Shown here: piece by piece, positions 13,939 to 18,433 of the stretch | Numbering within the stretch: the first letter of the stretch is position 1 | Layout: each line of letters opens with the position of its first letter | NCBI GenBank assembly: GCA_949298295.1 | Contig: CASFWS010000006.1 | Location: 1-18,433 of the forward strand | Direction: 5' to 3' | DNA length: 18,433 nt | Source: an uncultured Bacillota bacterium | Lineage (GTDB): Bacteria; Bacillota_I; Bacilli_A; RFN20; CAG-826 | Notes under the pieces: model-generated | The model's database searches: none | What the model saw: only the letters and a program-made list of their open reading frames with translations | What the model was told of the DNA's origin: nothing | Program-made: the position numbers and the translations under genes

Positions 13939-15762
13939 ATGATGAATCGTAAGATCATCCTATTACCGCTAGTCCTCAGCGCCCTTGTTTTGGCTGGGTG
14001 CGGAGAGACCGGCACGTCCTCCACGTCGTCGAGCGAAGAGACTCCGACCAGCTCCGAGACTACCTCTTCGAGCGAAGCAACCACCACCAGCTCCCCAACT
14101 AGCGAGACGAGCGAAGATTCCACTACCTCCGAGCCGACCGTCGAAATCACGCCCATCAGCGACATCGTAGAGTCGGAAGCGGCTGTTACTACCCGCGGGC
14201 AAGTCGTTGCCAAGTCTACCCAGGCTGTCATCATTCACGATGGGACGGCGGGCCTCTATATTTTTGGAAGAGACTATCCGGGAACCGTGAACGTCGGCGA
14301 TTACGTCGAAGCCGTCGGAAGCACTTCCTCCTACAACGGCCTTCTCCAGATGGCATGGAACGGAACCGTCGCTGCCACGATTACCAAAGTTAGCGGCGAG
14401 ATCGAAGGAACGATCCCGGCCCCGACGGCCCTCACCGCCGAAATCGCTAACGGCTGGACGACGAACACCCTCACTCAGGAAGATGTCAAGGCTTATTCCT
14501 GGCGTGCAACCGCCGGGACCGCTGGCAAGTACACGACGCTCAACATCGACGGGTGCGAAGCTGACATCGAGCCCATTTACCATGACTTCGATGCGATTCC
14601 GCTCGAGACAGGCAAGACCTACGACGTCACCGCCTATTTCATTGGTTATTACAAATACGTAAGCGTCCTCGTTACTGCTGCCGAAGAAGTGGCGGGAGAA
14701 CCCGATCCCGAACCCGAACCGCTTCCGACCCCCGTCGACACGACCATCGCGGAAGCTCTTACGGGCGAGCTCAGCAAGACGACCCTCTACCGGGTTACGG
14801 GCGTCATTGAAGAGATGAAGGGGGACCAGTACGGCAACGCGATGCTCGCCGACCCCGAGACCGGCGACTACATCACCATTTACGGCAACACCACGACCAT
14901 GAGCGCCTTTTCTGTCAGCAACGGCGAAGTGTCCTATTCGAATCCCAAGGACGCCTTGACCACCCTGACGGACATCAATGAGGGCGACGAAATCACCGTC
15001 CTCTGCGTCTATGACTACTTCGCGGGCTCCTCGACCCACGAACTCCTCTGCGTCACCACTGATCACGCCCCTTACGAAGGCACGGTCGACATCAAACTCC
15101 CGGCCGCGCTCGAGAATGGATCGGTGACGGCGAGCAAGACGGAAGCCGCCTGGGGCGAGGAAATCACCCTGACGGTTACGCCTGACGAGAACTATGGCGT
15201 CGACTCGATCAAGGTCGACCATGGCTATGCTTCCGAAACTCTTACTGAAGCCCCCTACACCTTCACTGCTCGCTCGATCAACGAAGTGACCGTCGAGCTC
15301 AGGGATACCAGCGTCACCGTTAATGAGTTCACCATTACGGTCGATAGTTTCAGCGGCGTATCCGGCTACGGCAACTACACCGGCTCGATCAATGTCAATG
15401 GAACCATCGTTTCTCTTGCTGCCAACCAAATCATGTATGGATCCGGTGCCAACGACGGAGCCATCCAGATGCGCAACGAAGACAACAACCCCTCCTACCT
15501 TTACAACACCTCGGCTCTGCCGGCGGCTATCGCTTCGATCGAGGTTACATTTATGAGCGAAATGACCAGGGACGGTCAATTCGGCATCTCGGTTGGAACT
15601 TCGGCGTTGGCCAACCCGCCTGAATCAATCAGCTGGACCGGCATGACCTATACCTACACCCCGACGGTGAACGATGCCACTTACTTCACCATCGGCCATT
15701 CGGAGACCGGCACCAACGCGATGTATATCGCTTCCATCGTCATCACGATGGTCGCTGCCTAA
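13939..15762 (+). CDS. Multi-domain surface lipoprotein with OB-fold-like and InlB-like regions
   Basis: The signal peptide ends LVLAGC (Cys21), followed by a Ser/Thr/Glu linker to about residue 68. Two segments share an OB-fold-like pattern: about 72-165 (TTRGQVVAKSTQAVIIHDGT, then VGDYVEAVG) and about 268-380 (YRVTGVIEE, then EGDEITVLCVYDYF). They are joined by an acidic Pro-rich spacer (EPDPEPEPLPTP). Residues ~385-435 resemble a divergent InlB B-repeat (GSVTASKTEAAWGEEITLTV). The C-terminal ~150 residues look like a beta-sandwich binding module. No catalytic motif is seen, so an extracellular binding role is an inference. The second ATG (13942) has the better 6-nt spacing from AAAGGAG and may be the true start. 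Codon use is slightly less biased than in the housekeeping genes. Confidence 0.85.
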   Translation: MMNRKIILLPLVLSALVLAGCGETGTSSTSSSEETPTSSETTSSSEATTTSSPTSETSEDSTTSEPTVEITPISDIVESEAAVTTRGQVVAKSTQAVIIHDGTAGLYIFGRDYPGTVNVGDYVEAVGSTSSYNGLLQMAWNGTVAATITKVSGEIEGTIPAPTALTAEIANGWTTNTLTQEDVKAYSWRATAGTAGKYTTLNIDGCEADIEPIYHDFDAIPLETGKTYDVTAYFIGYYKYVSVLVTAAEEVAGEPDPEPEPLPTPVDTTIAEALTGELSKTTLYRVTGVIEEMKGDQYGNAMLADPETGDYITIYGNTTTMSAFSVSNGEVSYSNPKDALTTLTDINEGDEITVLCVYDYFAGSSTHELLCVTTDHAPYEGTVDIKLPAALENGSVTASKTEAAWGEEITLTVTPDENYGVDSIKVDHGYASETLTEAPYTFTARSINEVTVELRDTSVTVNEFTITVDSFSGVSGYGNYTGSINVNGTIVSLAANQIMYGSGANDGAIQMRNEDNNPSYLYNTSALPAAIASIEVTFMSEMTRDGQFGISVGTSALANPPESISWTGMTYTYTPTVNDATYFTIGHSETGTNAMYIASIVITMVAA

Positions 15763-15807
15763 CTTCGATAATCGAAGAAAACAGCGAGGGCGCAAGCCCT
15801 CGCTTTT
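15763..15807. terminator. Double hairpin, bidirectional terminator between the lipoprotein gene and spx
   Basis: First hairpin CTTCGA-TAA-TCGAAG (15763-15777) starts right after the stop codon. Second hairpin GCGAGGGC-GCAA-GCCCTCGC (15784-15803) is followed by TTTTCT on the plus strand. On the minus strand it is followed by TGTTTTC, so it can also serve the converging spx gene. Confidence 0.8.
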
Positions 15808-15847
15808 CTATTAACGATTGTATCTACAACTCTTCTAAATGTATGGC

Positions 15848-16297
15848 CTAACGCTCTTTCTTCCCGTCGATTCGGTCGCAACTCGCATCACACGTCCCGA
15901 AGGTCGGGCATTCCCCGGAATTGCAATACATCTCGGCCAGGCGCCGGGCCCGGGGAATGAAAGTCCTGATTTCCTCTTCGTTGTAGCCGACTTGGACCCG
16001 CCGATCGTCAACGATGATGGGGCGGCGGAGAATCGAGGGATGCTCCTGGATGAAGGAGATGAGCTCGCTGATCTTCATCGAGTCGAAATCGATGTTCTGC
16101 TCGCTTACGATCTTGCTGCGCGGGGAAATGATGTCGTCGGTCCCGTCGATGCACTTGGTGATGATGTCCTTGAGCTCTTCGCGGCTGAGAGGCGAGGCGA
16201 AAATGTCCTTGCCCTCATAGGGGATCTTTTGCTCTTCGAACCATTTCTTTACCTTCCGGCACGAGGAACAGGATGGAGAATAGTAAATCTTGATCAT
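15848..16297 (-). CDS. spx: Spx/ArsC-family redox regulator with a Cys-rich C-terminal tail
   Basis: Spx binds the C-terminal domain of the RNA polymerase alpha subunit and redirects transcription under disulfide stress. The protein (149 aa from the ATG at 16297; a GTG at 16303 is possible) closely follows Bacillus Spx in pattern. It has the redox switch CSSC (10-13) in SPSCSSCRKV, DGTDDIISPRSK (51-62), RRPIIVDDRRVQVGYNEEEI (91-110) and FIPR. Bacillus Spx is about 131 aa; here an added tail carries four Cys at 125, 130, 136 and 140 (CX4CX5CX3C). Such a tail could bind metal or form disulfides, but that is inference. No Shine-Dalgarno is seen, and TAAAAT lies 10 nt before the ATG. Confidence 0.9.
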   Translation of the reverse strand: MIKIYYSPSCSSCRKVKKWFEEQKIPYEGKDIFASPLSREELKDIITKCIDGTDDIISPRSKIVSEQNIDFDSMKISELISFIQEHPSILRRPIIVDDRRVQVGYNEEEIRTFIPRARRLAEMYCNSGECPTFGTCDASCDRIDGKKER

Positions 16298-16307
16298 AGC
16301 CACCGCT

Positions 16308-16337
16308 ATTTTAACCTTCTCTCCCCTCCAAGGGGAG
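16308..16337 (-). promoter_or_regulatory. spx -10 box with palindrome over its -35 region
   Basis: TAAAAT (16313-16308, minus) lies 10 nt before the spx ATG. A perfect inverted repeat CTCCCCT-CCA-AGGGGAG (16321-16337) covers the place where the -35 would be and ends just upstream of the trpS promoter. It is a candidate operator for either gene. Confidence 0.45.
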
Positions 16338-16363
16338 GCACATTCTTCGAAGGGCCGTATGTG

Positions 16364-16372
16364 TGCTAGAAT
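16364..16372 (+). promoter_or_regulatory. Extended -10 promoter of trpS
   Basis: TGC followed by TAGAAT (16367-16372). The leader is about 15 nt with AAAAGGACAAGGAC before the ATG at 16394. There is no room for a T-box or attenuator. Confidence 0.55.
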
Positions 16373-16393
16373 GGCGCGGAAAAGGACAAGGAC

Positions 16394-17377
16394 ATGGAAC
16401 GCATTCTTTCAGCAATCAAGCCGACCGGCAAACTGACCCTCGGCAACTATATCGGGGCCCTCTCCCACTTCAAGGATTTCGAAGACCGGGGCGAGAGCTT
16501 CATCTTCATCGCCGACCTCCATGCCCTTACCCTGCCAATCGAGCCGGAAGAGCTCCGGAACAACTCCCGGGACATCGCCGCTTTCTATCTGGCCTCCGGC
16601 CTCGACCCCGAAAAGACGACGATTTTCCTCCAATCGAGCGTCTCGGCCCACGCCGAGCTGAACGCCATCGTCCAGAATTACCTCTACATGGGCGAGCTGA
16701 AGCGGATGACCCAGTTCAAGGACAAATGCTCGAAGATGGCCGATACGGCCATCGGCCTCGGCATCTTCGCCTATCCGGTCCTCATGGCCGCCGACATTCT
16801 TCTATATGAGGCGAGCGAGGTTCCCGTCGGGGAGGACCAGGCCCAGCACGTCGAGCTTTGCCGCGACCTCGTCCGCCGCTTCAACCACCGCTATGGCGAG
16901 GTGTTGCAGCTCCCGAAAGCCGTCGTCCCGAAAGTCGGGGCCCGGATCATGTCGCTTACCGATCCGACCAAAAAGATGAGCAAATCCGACCCCAAAGGCG
17001 ACATTTTCCTCCTCGACGACCCCCGGGCCATGCGGAAGAAGATCATGGGGGCGAAGACCGACATGGGCCCGACCGTCACCCTCGACCCCATCCAGAAGCC
17101 CGGCATCGCGAACCTTCTTACCATCTATGCTTCCCTCGACCGGATTCCCCTCGAGGAGGCCGCCCACCGCTTCGATGGCTGCCGCTACGGGGACTTCAAG
17201 AAAGCCGTGGCCGACAAACTCGACGAGGTCATGATCCCCTTCAAGGCCCGTTACCAGGAAATCGTCGATAGCGGTTCCTACCTCGACGTCCTCCGCGATG
17301 GGGCTAGGAAGGCCCGAGCCGTGGCCGAGAAGACCCTCCGCAAAGTCCAGCAAGCCGTCGGTCTCCTTACCCTTTGA
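16394..17377 (+). CDS. trpS: Tryptophan-tRNA ligase
   Basis: TrpS joins tryptophan to its tRNA, using ATP, in the cytoplasm. It is a class I synthetase of 327 aa, the usual length. The HIGH-type motif is GNYIG (17-21) in PTGKLTLGNYIGAL. The KMSKS motif is intact (194-198, KKMSKSDP). Further family blocks are ADLHALT (40-46), AYPVLMAADILLY (126-138) and VPVGEDQAQHVEL (143-155), which binds tryptophan and ATP. The start is the ATG after AAGGACAAGGAC. The stop codon TGA shares its A with the start of the following HAD phosphatase gene (TGATG), so the two genes are coupled. Confidence 0.96.
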   Translation: MERILSAIKPTGKLTLGNYIGALSHFKDFEDRGESFIFIADLHALTLPIEPEELRNNSRDIAAFYLASGLDPEKTTIFLQSSVSAHAELNAIVQNYLYMGELKRMTQFKDKCSKMADTAIGLGIFAYPVLMAADILLYEASEVPVGEDQAQHVELCRDLVRRFNHRYGEVLQLPKAVVPKVGARIMSLTDPTKKMSKSDPKGDIFLLDDPRAMRKKIMGAKTDMGPTVTLDPIQKPGIANLLTIYASLDRIPLEEAAHRFDGCRYGDFKKAVADKLDEVMIPFKARYQEIVDSGSYLDVLRDGARKARAVAEKTLRKVQQAVGLLTL

Positions 17378-18177
17378 TGAGCCAAGCCTATCTTATTGCC
17401 ATCGACTGCGACGGAACCCTCGTCGGGGACGACTACGTTCTCCACGATCGGACCGTTTCCGTTTTGCGTTCCCTCTTGAAGAAGGGGCACTACGTCATCC
17501 TCGCCAGCGGCCGCCCCTACCGCTCCTTAGAAGTTTTCGTTAAGGCCATCGGCCTTGAAAGGATGCCGATCATCACCTACAACGGCGCCCACGCCTTCAT
17601 GCCTTCCGACGACTCCCTTAACTACCTTCGGGCCTTTGACCTCCAAGCAACCGCCGATATCGCTACCCGCCTCCTTCCCGAAGTCGATTCCCTCCTCATC
17701 GACGACGCGAAGCGGATTTACCTCAAAGAGGAAGACCTTTTCCTCGACCATTTCTTCCCCTACCGGGAGATGCCCTATGTCCTCGACGCACAAAGGCCGC
17801 GGCTTTTCGCTCCGCCCTACGTCATCGTCTTCAAACGGAAGAAGGCCGTCGACGAGCCTTACCGCTCAATCATCGAAGCCCACCCAGGCCTCCGTTACCG
17901 CCCCTGGCGCGATTCTCTTTATGCTGAGGCCTATCAAGAAGGAAGCGACAAGGGAAGCGCCCTGAAGGCCGTCATGGCCTATCTAGGCATCGATTCCTCG
18001 CGCGTCGTCGCCATCGGGGATTCCGATAACGACCTCCCGATGCTTCAAGTGGCCGGACATCCCTACCGGATGCCGGAAACCCGTCAGGAAGCCCTGAGTG
18101 GCTTCAAGGCCGCTCCCGATACGGCCAAAAAGGAAGGAGTCGCCAAGCTCCTGGAATCGCTGCCTTTCTTGAAGTAA
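17377..18177 (+). CDS. Cof-type HAD-superfamily phosphatase
   Basis: The 266-aa protein belongs to the Cof/YbiV-like class of HAD hydrolases, which dephosphorylate sugar phosphates, flavin or other small metabolites. Motif I is DCDGTL (10-15) with the nucleophile Asp10. Motif II is SGR (44-46), motif III is the Lys in GSDKGSAL, and motif IV is GDSDND. The cap domain lies between motifs II and III, as expected for type C2. I take the ATG at 17377, which overlaps the trpS stop, rather than the TTG one codon earlier. The substrate cannot be told from sequence; location in the trpS transcript gives no clue. Confidence 0.9.
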   Translation: MSQAYLIAIDCDGTLVGDDYVLHDRTVSVLRSLLKKGHYVILASGRPYRSLEVFVKAIGLERMPIITYNGAHAFMPSDDSLNYLRAFDLQATADIATRLLPEVDSLLIDDAKRIYLKEEDLFLDHFFPYREMPYVLDAQRPRLFAPPYVIVFKRKKAVDEPYRSIIEAHPGLRYRPWRDSLYAEAYQEGSDKGSALKAVMAYLGIDSSRVVAIGDSDNDLPMLQVAGHPYRMPETRQEALSGFKAAPDTAKKEGVAKLLESLPFLK

Positions 18178-18192
18178 GCGAAAAACGCATGC

Positions 18193-18226
18193 AAAAAGCC
18201 CCTCGATTGCTCGAAAGGGGCTTTTT
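18193..18226. terminator. Bidirectional terminator between the HAD gene and the phosphoglucomutase gene
   Basis: AAAAAGCCCC and GGGGCTTTTT form a 10-bp stem, with an inner TCGA-TTGC-TCGA hairpin and an AA bulge. A-tracts and T-tracts flank both sides, so it works for the converging genes in both directions. Confidence 0.85.
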
Positions 18227-18232
18227 CCTTGC

Positions 18233-18433
18233 TTATAGTCCGATGGCTTTCCTGAAATCCTCGACGGTGGCTTTGGCCTTTTCCTTCAGCCCTTCGCCGC
18301 TTTCCCCGACGGCCTCGACATAGAACTTGCTCTTCGGCTCGGTCCCCGAGGGACGGAGGGCAATCCAGGAGGTGTCTTCGAGATGAAGCTTGATAAGAGG
18401 CGTCCGGTCGAGCTCGAGCGGGGTCTTTTCCCC
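18233..18433 (-). CDS. Phosphoglucomutase/phosphomannomutase, C-terminal end (partial)
   Basis: The last 66 codons are present, ending in TAA; the rest lies beyond the right edge. The segment WIALRPSGTEPKSKFYVEAV contains RPSGTEPK, the phosphate-binding loop of domain 4 in alpha-D-phosphohexomutases. The enzyme interconverts the 1- and 6-phosphates of glucose or mannose, supplying activated sugars for wall and glycan synthesis. The subtype cannot be settled from this fragment. Confidence 0.92.
   Translation of the reverse strand, partial: GEKTPLELDRTPLIKLHLEDTSWIALRPSGTEPKSKFYVEAVGESGEGLKEKAKATVEDFRKAIGL

Noticed and set aside
13969..15579. Minus-strand frame of 536 codons inside the 607-aa lipoprotein gene
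   Set aside because: Same antisense shadow effect; the plus strand has lipobox, Shine-Dalgarno and terminator.
16294..16394. T-box or tryptophan attenuator before trpS
   Set aside because: The leader is only about 15 nt after the extended -10, and no T-box sequence or Trp-codon leader peptide is present.

Overview
The window looks like a chromosomal segment of a GC-rich relative of the Bacilli, probably an uncultured gut lineage near the Erysipelotrichales/RF39/Mollicutes-like branches. The lineage is inferred from gene content and order only: a ylbF-like/rsmD/coaD cluster as in Bacillus, Spx, RNase J, a YitT/DUF2179 protein, a YjbK-like CYTH protein, and Ser-rich lipoproteins with LASC/LAGC lipoboxes. 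Codon choice is strongly biased to C or G in third positions, which produces many long antisense shadow frames. TAG, TGA and TAA all serve as normal stops.

Layout. (1) 1-~650 is a minus-strand piece of a foreign-looking gene with different codon use. It joins, out of frame, the 3' end of a truncated Ser-rich lipoprotein gene (~650-1134, minus). The join is either a chimeric contig end or a real recombination scar. (2) 1267-3597 (minus) is a 776-aa lipoprotein of unknown function, and 3822-4859 (minus) is a YitT-type membrane protein. (3) Divergent from these, 5070-5957 is a membrane-anchored thioredoxin-like protein with CPAC. 6041-6556 is a small protein that looks like a YfiH/YlmD (PF02578) relative without its catalytic residues. 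(4) A minus-strand operon ylbF-like - rsmD - coaD (7919 to 6549) has overlapping genes. (5) Divergent plus-strand operon: def (peptide deformylase), a lipoprotein metallophosphoesterase with an in-frame TAG near its end, and a polytopic membrane protein. (6) RNase J and Maf (10605-12842) form a two-gene unit that converges on a membrane-anchored PTS EIIB-like protein whose catalytic Cys position is Val. (7) A CYTH triphosphatase, a 607-aa lipoprotein with OB-fold-like and InlB-like regions, minus-strand spx with a Cys-rich tail, then trpS and a Cof-type HAD phosphatase (coupled), and finally the 3' end of a minus-strand phosphoglucomutase/phosphomannomutase.

Expression signals are unusually readable. 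Seven starts have good Shine-Dalgarno sequences. Five others (yitT-like, the YfiH-like gene, def, the EIIB-like gene and spx) have no usable Shine-Dalgarno and instead a sigma-A -10 hexamer only 7-10 nt before the ATG, often as an extended TGN -10. This predicts leaderless mRNAs for a subset of genes. Two divergent pairs share overlapping or adjacent -10 boxes on opposite strands. No gene-free stretch exceeds about 225 bases, and I saw no tRNA, rRNA, CRISPR array, insertion sequence or riboswitch. The most notable observations are the leaderless architecture, the catalytically degenerate YfiH-like and EIIB-like proteins, the Cys tail on Spx, the interrupted phosphoesterase and the foreign left end.
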